From assembly GCA_028753945.1 (NCBI GenBank), contig JAPNXP010000012.1:124001-188000 (forward strand): a DNA stretch of 64,000 bases, given 5' to 3'. This document shows positions 8,903 through 19,300 of this stretch, piece after piece. The notes below the pieces were generated by a model. The model was given only the letters and a program-made list of their open reading frames with translations, was not told where the DNA came from and did no database searches. Origin of the DNA: Hexactinellida sp. DTS-2022 (lineage: Eukaryota; Porifera; Hexactinellida). Every line of letters starts with the position of its first letter. Within the stretch, counting starts at the first letter, position 1. The position numbers and the translations under genes are program-made.

Positions 8903-11716
8903 ATGACAGAGAGCATTCATGAGGAGACAGCCCTCGCGTGTCTGGGAGACCCGACAGAGGGGGCGGGGGGGCCGCAGGAGTCGGACAGCCCGGGACGCTC
9001 GGAGGCGGGAGAGGGCTCCGCCTCCCCCCCTGAGGACGACGAGTACAGGACCGACCTCACGAACATTATAATCGCTTCGGAGTCTTCTCAGCACGCAGCC
9101 AGGCCCTGCTATGACGTCATGCACAGAGTCTCCGCCGAGAAGGAAGAGACCGCGGGCCCGGAGGAGGGGGACTGTCCGATGGACACAAACGCTCCGGAGA
9201 AGGCACCCTCCCCCACCCCGCCCGGCGAGGAGGCTAGATCGGATCCGGACAAGGGCAACGACACGGCAGCCGAAGAGACGAATATGGAGTCAGAGGTAGA
9301 GAAGCCGCTCGGGACGGAGACCCCTGAGGAGGCCGGCACGGGAGAGCAACAGATGCAGGACTCAGACATGCCCCTGAACGAGAGTACTGACTCTCTCTTC
9401 GCGACTGACAACTGTTCCCAGCTGCAGCAGCTGACGGACTCACAGCTGCTGTCCAGCGAGCTAATAGACTCCACCCCCCCGCCCCCCGCTCTGTCCACTG
9501 AGCACAACGGAGAGGCCTCTCCGGGACAGGCGTCCGAGCCACTCGCGGGCCTGGACACCTCCGAGGAGGCTCTCACTCTAAACGTGAGCGAGTCTCTGAA
9601 CAGCTCCAGGGCCAGCTCGGGGTTCGGGAGGGACGGCCGCAAGGAGGCCATGCGAGGGGGCGCTGAGAACTTCGACGAAATATCAGACATTGAAAACTGG
9701 GACGATATTGAGGGCGGAGAGGACGAGTTGTGGAAACTGAGTTTCCAGCCGTCTGTGGGGGGCGTGTCCGGGGGAGAGGAGGAGAAGGAGCAAGGCAAGT
9801 GCGAAGAGTCGCGAGGCATGCGCGAGCAGATGTCTCCCATCTCCTCGGGGGACGAGTTCGGAGAGGCGGAGGACAAGGAGAAGTACTTCCAGAAGGAAGA
9901 GGGGAGGGAGCTAGACGAATCGGATGGTAAGAACGAAATGATAGGACAGAGCATCCTGGTTATCGGGGGAGGGGCCGCTTCCCATGGGCGCTACCAGTCG
10001 CGATCAAGAGAGAAACCCTTTGAGTTCAACGAGCCACTAAGTCCCGCTCCGAACGAGCCTGTCGCCAAGCAACTCGAGCCAAAGAGTTCAAACTCTAACC
10101 TAACTCGCATTATCAAAATGAGTGAAGACGCCACCTCGGATATATCAGACAGTTCCTTCAAGGATACCATGGATGATTTCGAAGACCCAAAGGCTAAAAG
10201 CAAACATGTTAGATCTCGCCACTCCCGTTCGCACGAGTCAAGCTCACACCCAAAAGATTTGCCGTTTTCTGATAAGTTGTTTGTGGATGCTAAGTATTTT
10301 ATTATGAAAAGTAATAATCATGAGAATATTCGTATCGCCAAGGAGAAGTACGCATGGTCCACACCTCTGCCAAACGAGAAGAAACTCAGCCAGTCCTACC
10401 GCCAGCATAAGAATATTATCTTATTGTTTTCTGTTAGGGAGAGCGGCAGGTTCCAAGGTTTCGCGCGGCTCGCCTCTGACGTCAAGCGAAGCGGTCCCAC
10501 CATTCAGTGGCACCTGCCACACGGCATTAACGCTAACTCCTTGGGCGGCATATTTCGGTTGCAATGGGTTTGTAAGGATGACCTTGAGTTCTCAAAATGT
10601 CAGGACGTGTCAAATCCTTGGAACGACCACAAACCGGTTAAGATAAGTCGAGACGGCCAAGAGCTTCCTCCAGCTATCGGCGAAAAACTCTGCCGCATTT
10701 GGTTTGAACGTCCCGATACCCCACCCATTTCTTCGTCACCCACAAAGCCGTCTAACTCGACACTCCCCGACACTGCCTCCTCCCCTCCCTCGGCCCCACA
10801 GCCCGCTGCCCCCGCCCCTGCCACCACAGCTGCTCCCTCCTCAGCCGCTCCCTTCTCTGCCCCCACCAGTCACATGCACTACCCGACCTTCCCCTACCCC
10901 TACATGCAGCCCGCCACCTCCACGCCGCACTCGGTGCAGCTGCAAAACTACCTGGCGCAGGCGCAGCAGCACCAGCTGTTGGTGGCGCAGGGGGTACGTC
11001 CGCCCGCCTCCTACGGCTCCTATCCGTACATGCACCAGCAGCTGCAGAGCTACGCGGCCATGGCCCAGTCCATGCAGGCCTTCTCGCACGCGCAGCAGGC
11101 CAACAAGCTGGCCATGTGGAACGCAGAGACGCAGCAACAGAGGAAGGCGATGGCTGCTGCTGCTATGAACTATTTCAAGGAGGCCGCGGCCATGTCAAAG
11201 ACAAAGTCCCCCAAAGACCGCTCCCCCTCCCCCTCCTCGAAGCGGCGCAGAATGGCCTCAGACAGCTCCTCCAAGAAGTCGCAGCACGACCTGAGACACT
11301 CGCTGCGCGGAGACAAGGAGCCCCGCAGCTACCACCGCAGCAACTCGGGTCGCTCCGCCAAGAGCAGACACTCCAGCTCCAGCAAGCACCGGCGCTACTC
11401 GGGCTCCAGGAAGTACTCCGAGTCCAAGCTGCGCAAGGAGCGCCGCAGCCACGCGAATCGGTCCCAGACGCACTCCTCCTCCTCCCTCCCCCAGGAGCGG
11501 GGCCCCGAGGCGGCGGATACCCGCAAGGAGACGGCCAGCTCACAGGAGTCAGTAGAGATAAGTCCGTCGAAAGACCCCACCGAAGAGTTCGGAGTTAACG
11601 AAGAGATCCTGCTACATGGCTCGTACGACGATTACTTGAAAGAAATGCAACTTAAAGGGGTCCATGCAACAGGGGGACTGGCCAAGCAGAAGTCGAAAGA
11701 AAACACTTCTTCTTAG
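8903..11716 (+). CDS. YTHDC1: YTHDC1 (YT521-B), nuclear m6A reader
   Basis: A 937-residue intronless protein, longer than human YTHDC1 (727). It binds N6-methyladenosine in nuclear RNA to guide splicing and export. The N-terminal half is acidic and Ser/Glu-rich, with the element EISDIENWDDIEGG. The YTH domain lies at about residues 453-600 with the hallmark KSNNHENIRIAK. Cage tryptophans are visible in YAWSTP and LQWVCK, as are SVRESGRFQGFARL and NPWNDHKPVKISRDGQE. After it comes a Pro/Ala-rich then Gln/Met-rich stretch, a long Arg/Ser-rich segment typical of nuclear-speckle proteins, and a conserved acidic end. In human YTHDC1 the YTH domain is also flanked by low-complexity charged regions. 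Vertebrate YTHDC1 is multi-exonic, so the lack of introns is notable. Confidence 0.93.
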   Translation: MTESIHEETALACLGDPTEGAGGPQESDSPGRSEAGEGSASPPEDDEYRTDLTNIIIASESSQHAARPCYDVMHRVSAEKEETAGPEEGDCPMDTNAPEKAPSPTPPGEEARSDPDKGNDTAAEETNMESEVEKPLGTETPEEAGTGEQQMQDSDMPLNESTDSLFATDNCSQLQQLTDSQLLSSELIDSTPPPPALSTEHNGEASPGQASEPLAGLDTSEEALTLNVSESLNSSRASSGFGRDGRKEAMRGGAENFDEISDIENWDDIEGGEDELWKLSFQPSVGGVSGGEEEKEQGKCEESRGMREQMSPISSGDEFGEAEDKEKYFQKEEGRELDESDGKNEMIGQSILVIGGGAASHGRYQSRSREKPFEFNEPLSPAPNEPVAKQLEPKSSNSNLTRIIKMSEDATSDISDSSFKDTMDDFEDPKAKSKHVRSRHSRSHESSSHPKDLPFSDKLFVDAKYFIMKSNNHENIRIAKEKYAWSTPLPNEKKLSQSYRQHKNIILLFSVRESGRFQGFARLASDVKRSGPTIQWHLPHGINANSLGGIFRLQWVCKDDLEFSKCQDVSNPWNDHKPVKISRDGQELPPAIGEKLCRIWFERPDTPPISSSPTKPSNSTLPDTASSPPSAPQPAAPAPATTAAPSSAAPFSAPTSHMHYPTFPYPYMQPATSTPHSVQLQNYLAQAQQHQLLVAQGVRPPASYGSYPYMHQQLQSYAAMAQSMQAFSHAQQANKLAMWNAETQQQRKAMAAAAMNYFKEAAAMSKTKSPKDRSPSPSSKRRRMASDSSSKKSQHDLRHSLRGDKEPRSYHRSNSGRSAKSRHSSSSKHRRYSGSRKYSESKLRKERRSHANRSQTHSSSSLPQERGPEAADTRKETASSQESVEISPSKDPTEEFGVNEEILLHGSYDDYLKEMQLKGVHATGGLAKQKSKENTSS

Positions 11717-12699
11717 AAACCTCGAATCACCATACCTCTAGAAATGCTAATATTTACCAATTGTTTATTAATTACTTTTCTTACTTTGTCAGTTGAATAT
11801 TCCAGACACGTAATCCGAGATAGATTCTTATTAATCCAATCAATTAGGTGCGTACACTAGCTTTATGCTGCTAACCTAGGATTGACAATTTTGGATTGAT
11901 TTAACTATATTAAAACTTTCAGATCATTTAATTAATTTCGGGATTTATTCTTGTAAATGGCTTTTAGGTTTATTGTTTGTTTGGCTTGAAGGTTCAATTA
12001 ATTAAGCGATGACCTCAGTCTTAAGATTCCCGTAAGAATCCTTTCTTAATTCTTGATTTATATAGCATTTTCTTCAATTTATTGTTATAACTCGTGTCAA
12101 AGCAAAATGTGACAGTGCCATCATTCAATGGCATGTCATATATGCTCATCACAGTATATTTAAAACTGTAGATTGTATATAGTGGCACTCTCTTACCTGT
12201 GTCATATTAGGGGTGCAGGCATTGGTTAGCTAACATAGTACTTAGCTAATGGAGTATATCCTGAGCACTCTTATGCTCAAGGGATAGAACTGGTTTCCGA
12301 TAAAGTTCTAGAATGTATCTGAGCAGCAAAGGATTCTCTGATTGGAAACTTATTGTGTCTCAGTTGTAGTACATGTACATACTCCATTCATTACCATCTG
12401 TTGAGGAGAAATGGATCTCTATATACTGTAGTTTGGAATCTCATATTCACTAGTTGCTCTATTCTACTCTATGTTGCAATTGCATAGCATTCTATCTATC
12501 CCAACTATAAAATGTAGTTTATAGGTAAATATGGGTTCTTCGAGTTTGGAGTTTAGTCTGGGTAATTTGTGTGAAAATTAAATTAGGATCTTCTCTAGTC
12601 TAATAGGCATTCTCAATCGGGGTATAAGAGACTAATTGCCACATAATTTTAGGTTTCATTGTTTCCAAACTTCGATCGAGTTAGTATCCAGAGAGTGCA
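11717..12699. other. YTHDC1 / SNX9 intergenic region, longest gap in the window
   Basis: 983 bp of AT-rich DNA without a convincing ORF. It presumably holds the YTHDC1 3' UTR and the SNX9 promoter or leader. A small hairpin (arms TGAGCA 12262-12267 and TGCTCA 12274-12279, extendable with one bulge) is the only structure I can point to. No tRNA, snRNA or mobile element was recognised. Confidence 0.5.
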
Positions 12700-14373
12700 A
12701 TGAGCAAAGGTCACGTTTTGTACGATTTCGAGGGAGAAGAGGGCGGGGGGGAGCTGCACGTGAACGCGGGAGAGGAAGTGAAGATAGTCCAGCACGACGT
12801 CGGGGATGGGTGGATGGAGGCTGAGCTCGCGAACGGAATAAGAGGCATCGTTCCTATCTCGTACATAAAGATGATGGAACCGCCGCCTAGCCTGGTTTTT
12901 AACTCCCCTCCTCCCCCCACGGCCCCTCCCCAGACCCAGAACCAGAACCAGAGCTATAACGAAGAGTGGGACGACGACTGGGACAACAACTCCCAGGGCG
13001 GACAAGGCGGCTACCCCAATGCGCCGCAGAACAAGCGCAACCAGTCCGTTGACAACGGGCAGGGGGCGCCCTCGTACCTGCAGGTCTCCGGAGAGGACGG
13101 CAGCTTCGAGGGGTCCCGCTCCACCGAGCTGAAGAACAAGCCTCTCAAGAAGTCCATGAACAGGTTCAGTAGCTTCGTGCGGACAGGCGGAGAGGCCTAC
13201 ATCCTGGGAACCACCAACACTGCAAAGTTTGCCAAATCTTCTAAGGTTGTTCGCATAACGCAGAGCAAATATGGCCCCGTTTGGGAGGATCCAACGAACC
13301 CGTTTTCCGTGAGTGTAACTGACCCCGAGAAGAAGTCAAAGTTCCACGGAATGAAGACTTTCATCGCCTACGCGGTCACGCCCAGCAACTCAAACCACTC
13401 AGTGATCCGTCGCTACAAGCACTACGACTGGCTGCACGAGCGCCTGGTGGAGAAGTTCACGTGTCTGAGTGTCCCGCCGCTTCCCGACAAGCAGCTCACT
13501 GGCCGCTTCAACGACGACTTCGTTGAGAAGAGGAGAGACCAACTCGAAGTCTGGACCAACCGCATCGCCAGACACCCGGTTCTGGGCTCTAGCGACGTGT
13601 TCATGCACTTCATGAAGGTGTCAGAGGATGACACGATCGAGTGGAAGAACGGAAAGAGAGCAGCCGAGAAGGACGAGTTCGTAGGCCCCGCTTTCTTCCT
13701 CTCAATCGACCACGACATACAGACCATGGAGCTCATGCAAGCCGATTATGAGGTGGAATGTTTCGGTAAGTTTGCGAGCAATTTCGAAGAAGATCTTCAG
13801 CATCTGCGAGACCGTCTGGATGACAGGAAACGAAAGTTCGAAGGGCCATTTCGACGCGAATACCAAAGGTTCGCTGGGAATCTCCAGGCCCTTGCTAAAA
13901 CATTCCAAAAGGTTGACCAGCCCTACTCGGAGCCTCTGACGCGTGCGCTCGACAACACAGCCAGCACTCTTAACGACATAGGAGAGGACTACATGCTGCA
14001 GCCGCCCAAGGACCTGGTGCCGCTAGCGGAGAACATTAAGGAGTACCTGAGCATCCTGTCCACCTTCCCAGACCTGGTGCACATCCACAAGGGAGCTGTC
14101 GCCAAGGTGAGGGAGAGCGAGAAGCTCAAAGACGAATCCAAGATCGGCGCTTCCGACGTTCTTGACGTCACTAATCGTACCATTACTGTCTCCTCTGCGC
14201 TACAGGCAGAAATCCTACACTTCCAGAAACAGAGAACTATCGACTTTCGAAACATGATGCAGGATTTCCTCAAGGAGCAGATAATATTCTACCAGAAGAT
14301 CACAACAAAGTTACAAACCAACCTGGATATGTACGAATTTGAAGAGGGCGGTCCTCTCAGTGCGAGCGTGTAG
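12700..14373 (+). CDS. SNX9: SNX9/18/33-type sorting nexin (SH3-PX-BAR)
   Basis: A 557-residue intronless protein (human SNX9 is 595). It couples membrane bending to dynamin and actin assembly during endocytosis. Domains in order: an SH3 domain (residues 1-62, ALYDF-like VLYDFEGEEG and GIVPISYI); a low-complexity linker with the acidic/Trp motif EEWDDDWDNN expected to bind AP-2 or clathrin; a PX domain (about 200-310) with the phosphoinositide-binding signature RRYKHYDWLHERL and PPLPDKQ; and a long C-terminal BAR domain (about 330-550). It is equally close to SNX9, SNX18 and SNX33 as far as memory allows, so it may represent the unduplicated ancestor. Confidence 0.92.
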   Translation: MSKGHVLYDFEGEEGGGELHVNAGEEVKIVQHDVGDGWMEAELANGIRGIVPISYIKMMEPPPSLVFNSPPPPTAPPQTQNQNQSYNEEWDDDWDNNSQGGQGGYPNAPQNKRNQSVDNGQGAPSYLQVSGEDGSFEGSRSTELKNKPLKKSMNRFSSFVRTGGEAYILGTTNTAKFAKSSKVVRITQSKYGPVWEDPTNPFSVSVTDPEKKSKFHGMKTFIAYAVTPSNSNHSVIRRYKHYDWLHERLVEKFTCLSVPPLPDKQLTGRFNDDFVEKRRDQLEVWTNRIARHPVLGSSDVFMHFMKVSEDDTIEWKNGKRAAEKDEFVGPAFFLSIDHDIQTMELMQADYEVECFGKFASNFEEDLQHLRDRLDDRKRKFEGPFRREYQRFAGNLQALAKTFQKVDQPYSEPLTRALDNTASTLNDIGEDYMLQPPKDLVPLAENIKEYLSILSTFPDLVHIHKGAVAKVRESEKLKDESKIGASDVLDVTNRTITVSSALQAEILHFQKQRTIDFRNMMQDFLKEQIIFYQKITTKLQTNLDMYEFEEGGPLSASV

Positions 14374-14620
14374 CGTTACTTGTTCCAATCCCCTGTTTCG
14401 GCTGTATATTCCTGTAGTATAATAAGTTCAAATAACTTTTCTACTTCGTGCTACTGATTTATATTTTAGTATGGTAAACATGTCTCATGTGAATCATTAT
14501 GTCCCACCAAATTATGTATTTGTTAAATTATTTGTTATTTTGCATTTGTTTCAGAGCAATTATAACTTGTATTAATTTAACTGTCCTTGTGTTACGTTTG
14601 ATCGGAAGTTCTAATATAGA

Positions 14621-15373
14621 ATGTGCGAGGTTAATGAGTGGAATGACAGATCAGAACTTGCCATGAGGCCGGATAGGAGCATGACTCCCACCAATGATTC
14701 CGGTGGGATCGAGGAGATATGTGAGTTCAGCTTTGATTTGGACGAGCTTTTGATTGGCATAGACATGACAAGTGACACTTCGGTTGATAAGGAGGTGCCT
14801 GACACTAGCAATATGCTAGAGGAGTACATAAGCGAGTTGTCCGAGCTGCCGGGAGATGACATCCCGGATAAGAGCTCGCTATCTCTCTGCTCGAGCTTCG
14901 TAAGTAGCGTTGACGCGGAGGCTTCCAGCTGTTTCGAGGGTTCCTACAACGCGCTTAGCTTCGTGGAGCAGTGCTCGCAGGAGATAATGGGTATGCATCT
15001 GCAGCCAGTTGAGAGGAAAATCGGTAATCAGGAGAATCCCAATGACTCCTCCTATCTCCCTGTAAACTCTGCGATAACTGATTCTTGCGTATACTATTCC
15101 AGCCCCAGTCTCGCACTCCCTAATGAGAGCATTGGCATCCCTCAGACAGCAGTTTCAACACTAGGTAGAGACATCACAAGTGCTCTGCCAGCTAAGCCAC
15201 CTGATCCCACTGCTTCTCAGTTGAAGGCTAGTCTGTCCAGCCTAGAATGCTTCCACAGTCGCGCATACTGCCATACAAGATATTTCGATTTCTCTACATT
15301 GTCCCCGGATGATGTAATAAGGTTGGGGAGAGATGAGGCAGATAAAACGGCAGAATATTATAAGTACAAGTGA
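14621..15373 (+). CDS. Unrecognised acidic protein with an SPDD motif near the C-terminus
   Basis: A 250-residue ORF starting at the ATG at 14621, two nucleotides after an acceptor-like TATAG. The first 200 residues are acidic, Ser-rich and probably disordered (repeated DELL/ELSEL-like patches). The last 40 residues look folded or motif-like: RYFDFSTLSPDDVIRLGRDEAD. The pattern F-x-F-x(3)-SPDD-x-(V/I) recalls the short segment in HBS1/SKI7-type proteins that contacts the exosome-Ski machinery. I cannot verify this, and no GTPase domain is present. The next gene but one is the exosome helicase MTREX, which makes the suggestion interesting but does not prove it. The gene is otherwise hypothetical, but its codon use and uninterrupted length on the common strand support a real gene. 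Confidence 0.6.
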   Translation: MCEVNEWNDRSELAMRPDRSMTPTNDSGGIEEICEFSFDLDELLIGIDMTSDTSVDKEVPDTSNMLEEYISELSELPGDDIPDKSSLSLCSSFVSSVDAEASSCFEGSYNALSFVEQCSQEIMGMHLQPVERKIGNQENPNDSSYLPVNSAITDSCVYYSSPSLALPNESIGIPQTAVSTLGRDITSALPAKPPDPTASQLKASLSSLECFHSRAYCHTRYFDFSTLSPDDVIRLGRDEADKTAEYYKYK

Positions 15374-15748
15374 GATAAGAAGACCTGACCATTGTTTATA
15401 CAAATTCCTTATTTGTTTTAATCGAGCTATCTGTATATTTGATTTTCTAAGGACTGTTAAGCTTGTTTATTATAAATTACAAAATTACTCCATGCATTCC
15501 TTTATATCAGAACGGTTGCTGGCTATCTCTAATAACAGAGCGAGTATCCATTTCAATTAGCATTAGCATTTTGCTCATTTGTGGCGACTTGCTGTTTCTG
15601 TATCATTTATTGGTTATTCAATAGGCTCTGGAGCTGTATATAATCCTGTCCTTCCATTGACCCAGCGTGTTAATTTATTTCTAGAAAATTTGTTAAAATT
15701 ATTCGGCTCACTAGAACTTTGCTTTTGAGGAATAGTCTCAATCCGAGA
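15374..15748. other. Intergenic region before MSRB1
   Basis: 375 bp, strongly AT-rich. Short in-frame stretches here look like 3' UTR by composition. A possible acceptor (GGCTCACTAG, AG 15713-15714) lies 34 nt before the MSRB1 ATG. Confidence 0.45.
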
Positions 15749-16060
15749 ATGGCATTCTGCGGATACAGTAGTGAGGTCTACAAGGACCATTTTAAGACAG
15801 GTGTCTACACCTGCTCCAAATGCAACTACGAGTTGTTCAACAGCCAATCCAAATTCCAGCACTCATCCCCCTGGCCCGCCTTCACGTCAACTGTGCACGC
15901 CGACAGCTTATCAAAGCACATGGAGACCCAAACGGCTTACAAGGTGTCGTGCGGGAAATGCGGCAACGGTCTGGGTCATGAATTCATCGCAGACGGCCCT
16001 GATGGCAAGTCGCGTTTCTGAATATTCTCCAACTCTCTCAACTTTGTTGAGAGTAAATAG
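15749..16060 (+). CDS. MSRB1: Methionine-R-sulfoxide reductase B1, selenoprotein (in-frame TGA = Sec)
   Basis: The protein starts [11 protein letters not shown] at 15749, as in vertebrate MSRB1 (MSFCSFFGGEVF). Zinc-ligand pairs are seen in TCSKC and SCGKC, together with the family motifs HSSPWPAF and CGNGLGHEF. At the catalytic position, in the context KSRF, the codon is TGA (16019-16021, residue 91). Translation beyond it gives [12 protein letters not shown] and then TAG at 16058-16060, matching the vertebrate continuation after Sec (IFSSSLKFV). TGA is therefore read as selenocysteine; the protein would be 103 residues. It reduces methionine-R-sulfoxide, for example in actin. The 280 bp before MTREX should contain a SECIS element; I did not identify one with confidence. 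Confidence 0.9.
16019..16021 (+). other. Selenocysteine (TGA) codon of MSRB1
   Basis: The in-frame TGA falls exactly at the catalytic selenocysteine of vertebrate MSRB1, and 12 further codons of conserved sequence follow before a TAG. This is direct evidence for stop-codon recoding and implies that the organism has the Sec insertion machinery. Confidence 0.88.
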
Positions 16061-16340
16061 AAACCAACCACCCTTCACGTATTGCTCATGTCTCTTACAT
16101 GCACACAATCCATGTTTGACGTTTTCCTGCGAAACCTGACAGGTGTAGGAGGACAGACCTTGTGGGCTGTATGGATGTAATCTGGACATGGGACTTGCAT
16201 TTAGTTGTATTGTTAATTTGACATTGCTTTGAGACACATTTATCTTTGTTTGTGTAAACCTTAATTAATATATATTTGCATTCTTACACTATTCACTGAG
16301 TTATGAGGGAATTAATTATAAATATAATGTATCTTAGGGA

Positions 16341-19300
16341 ATGGCAGACGCCTTTAGTCCTGATCTCTTTTCTGAGTTCAAGAGAACATCCAGTCCCCAG
16401 ACAGGGAGAGGCGCGGGCAAAAGGGGGAGGGGCTTGGGGAAGAGGGGCAGAGGGGGTGTAAAACAGAGGTCCGTTAATACCTCCCATGAGGTCCTAGTCC
16501 CCCCTGATCTTGCCCCGGAAGTTAAGAGGAAGCGACGTAACACTTCTGACACAGTCAGTGATCTGGCAACTACATCTCAATCAGTTAGTGCTCTCTCAAA
16601 CGATGAGCAAGAAAGCATGGTACGAACCAGAGTATACTACGGACTCTCGTTAGTTGGCACGGATAGCTCCTAGTTAGCTATACTGTGCTAGCGAGATCTA
16701 TTGTATAATTCATCTGGTTAGACAATGATTATAACATTGAAGTTTATAATAAAGCCGTGCTATTCTAGAACCTTCCATACTTGTATAACTCTATTGTCAT
16801 ATCAAGTTATGCTTGAATCTCTGAATATTAGCAAGCAAATTCTGACAATTACAATAGTTATATTCCCTATGTCTTATCATTATATTTCTCCGTCCGTAGA
16901 GCACATCATTGGATGTCTCCCAGCCAGCCCCTGCCGAGGGCTCTCCTCCCGCCGCGGAGACTGACTCCCGAAAGCTGTCTGTCGCGGGAGAGGATCGGGA
17001 GACTGAGGAGCCCTGCGGCCTCTCTTTCAAGTTCCCCCGCGCGAGCTTGCTGCAGATAGACACGGGACACTCCGGCTGTGTGCACGAGGTGGCAGTCCCC
17101 CAGGAGATCGAGTACACACCCCTCGTCCCGTCGACCGAGCCCCCGCTCAGAGAGTTCCCCTTTAAACTGGACCCCTTCCAGCAGGAGGCCATAAACTGCC
17201 TCGAGGGTAACCACTCCGTTCTGGTCAGCGCGCACACGTCAGCTGGTAAAACAGCTGTTGCTGAGTACGCGATTGCTCTGAGTCTGCGCGACAAGCAGAG
17301 GGTCATATACACGACGCCTATAAAGGCGCTCAGCAACCAGAAGTACAGGGAGATGCTGGATATATTCCGTGACGTAGGATTAATGACCGGTGACGTCACT
17401 ATAAACCCGAGCGCCTCAGTGCTCGTTATGACAACGGAGATCTTGAGAAATATGCTATATCGCGGGTCTGAGGTAATGCGAGAGGTCGGGTGGGTAATAT
17501 TTGACGAGATCCACTACATGCGTGACAAAGACCGCGGGGTGGTGTGGGAGGAGACCATCATCCTCTTGCCCGACAACGTCCACTATGTGTTCCTCTCTGC
17601 GACCATTCCCAACGCGAGACAGTTCGCAGAGTGGGTTGCCCTGCTGCACAAGCAGCCGGTCCACGTGGTGTACACGGACCAGCGACCCGTGCCGCTGCAG
17701 CACTACATATTCCCGTGCGGAGGAGAGGGCCTGTATCTCGTGGTGAATGAGAACGGAGACTTCCTGGAGGCAAACTTCCAGAAGGCCATGTCCATCCTGA
17801 CGGAGAATACGGAGAACAAAGGGAAAGGGAAGAAGCAATCGGGCTTTAAGGGCAGCAGTTCGGTGAGCAAGATCCTTGAGAAGATCATGGAGAAGAACCT
17901 ACAGCCCGTGATCGTGTTCAGCTTCAGTCGCAGAGAGTGCGAGGCCTACGCCCTCCAGCTCTCCAAGATGGACTTCAACACTTCCGACGAGAAGCGACTG
18001 GTGCAGGACGTGTTTCATAACGCCATTGCTGTGCTAACCGAGGAAGATAAGTCCCTTCCGCAGATCGAGAACGTGCTCCCTCTCTTGAAGCGGGGCGTGG
18101 GCATTCACCACTCCGGTCTCCTGCCAATCCTGAAGGAGATTATAGAAATTCTGTTCGGAGAGGGGCTCCTGAAGGTCCTGTTCGCCACGGAGACATTCTC
18201 GCTGGGTCTCAACATGCCGGCCAGGACAGTCGTGTTCGCGAGGGCCCGGAAGTTCGACGGGGAGCACTTCCGGTGGCTGAACAGCGGCGAGTACATCCAG
18301 ATGTCTGGCCGGGCCGGCAGGCGCGGCCTGGACGACAGGGGAATCGTAATGCTAATGGTGGACGAGCACATGGACGCTGCAATAGGTAACTAGTAACTAC
18401 ACTCGGTATATTGTCTTGTTCTATGAGGTATTTATTGTGCTTTCAGGCCGTAGCTTGCTTCAGGGAGACCCGCACCCCCTCAACTCTGCGTTCCACCAGA
18501 CGTACAACATGGTGCTGAACCTGCTGAGGGTAGACGGCATAAACCCCGAGTACATCCTGGAGAGGAGTTTCCATCAATTTCAGAACAACTGTGGCATTCC
18601 AGAGCTAGAGAGTCGTCTCCAAGATTTAGACGCGAAGAAAGCGTGTATTTGTATTCGTAACGAGGATCAGATCAGTTCTTATTACAAAATTAAGCAGCAA
18701 GTTGACAGGTTAGTTCGTAAACTGCTCAACCCATGGTCTTATGCTATTGATTTAGGTTGAAAGTGGAGGGCCAGAAGTTCATTATAAAACCTCGCTACTG
18801 TGTGCCTTTCTTCCAGCCGGGTCGGATGGTCAAGGTCACCAACGGAGAGGCCGACTTTGGTTGGGGCGCGGTGATAAACTTCCACAAGAAGAACAACCCT
18901 CTCGCGGCTCGGAACAAGTCGAAAGGCGAGGAGAGTGTAGTGTACGTGGTGGAGGTACTGCTGAACTGCACAACCGAGTCGGTTAAGAAGGCCCCCCAGG
19001 TCCCGCCCGAGCCCGCTAAGCCCGGGGAGCCCAAGGAGCTGCAGGTGGTGCCCGTGCTGCTGGAGACCGTCTCGGACATCTCCGCTGTCCGTCTGTACCT
19101 GCCCGCCGACATCCGGTCTGCGGACGCCAGGCGGCAGGTGGAGCGCGCCATGGACGAGGTGGAGAAGCGGTTCGACGGGGAGTTCCCCAGACTGGACCCC
19201 ATCCTGGACATGAAGATACGCGAGGACAGCTTCGCGGAGCTGGAGAAGAAGCGGAAGCTGCTGGAGGGGCGGCTGCTGGCGCACCAGCTGCACGGGTCCC

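Noticed and set aside
11887-11895. AATTTTGGA as an Sm site of an SL or snRNA gene
   Set aside because: The motif is frequent in AT-rich DNA, and I see no convincing leader, donor hairpin or 3' stem around it.
16019-16021. TGA as the true end of MSRB1, or a pseudogene
   Set aside because: It falls exactly at the selenocysteine position, and the sequence after it is conserved up to TAG.
16909-16911. TTG as the MTREX start
   Set aside because: The frame is closed upstream at 16897-16899 by TAG, which is the splice acceptor; exon 1 at 16341 supplies a human-like N-terminus.
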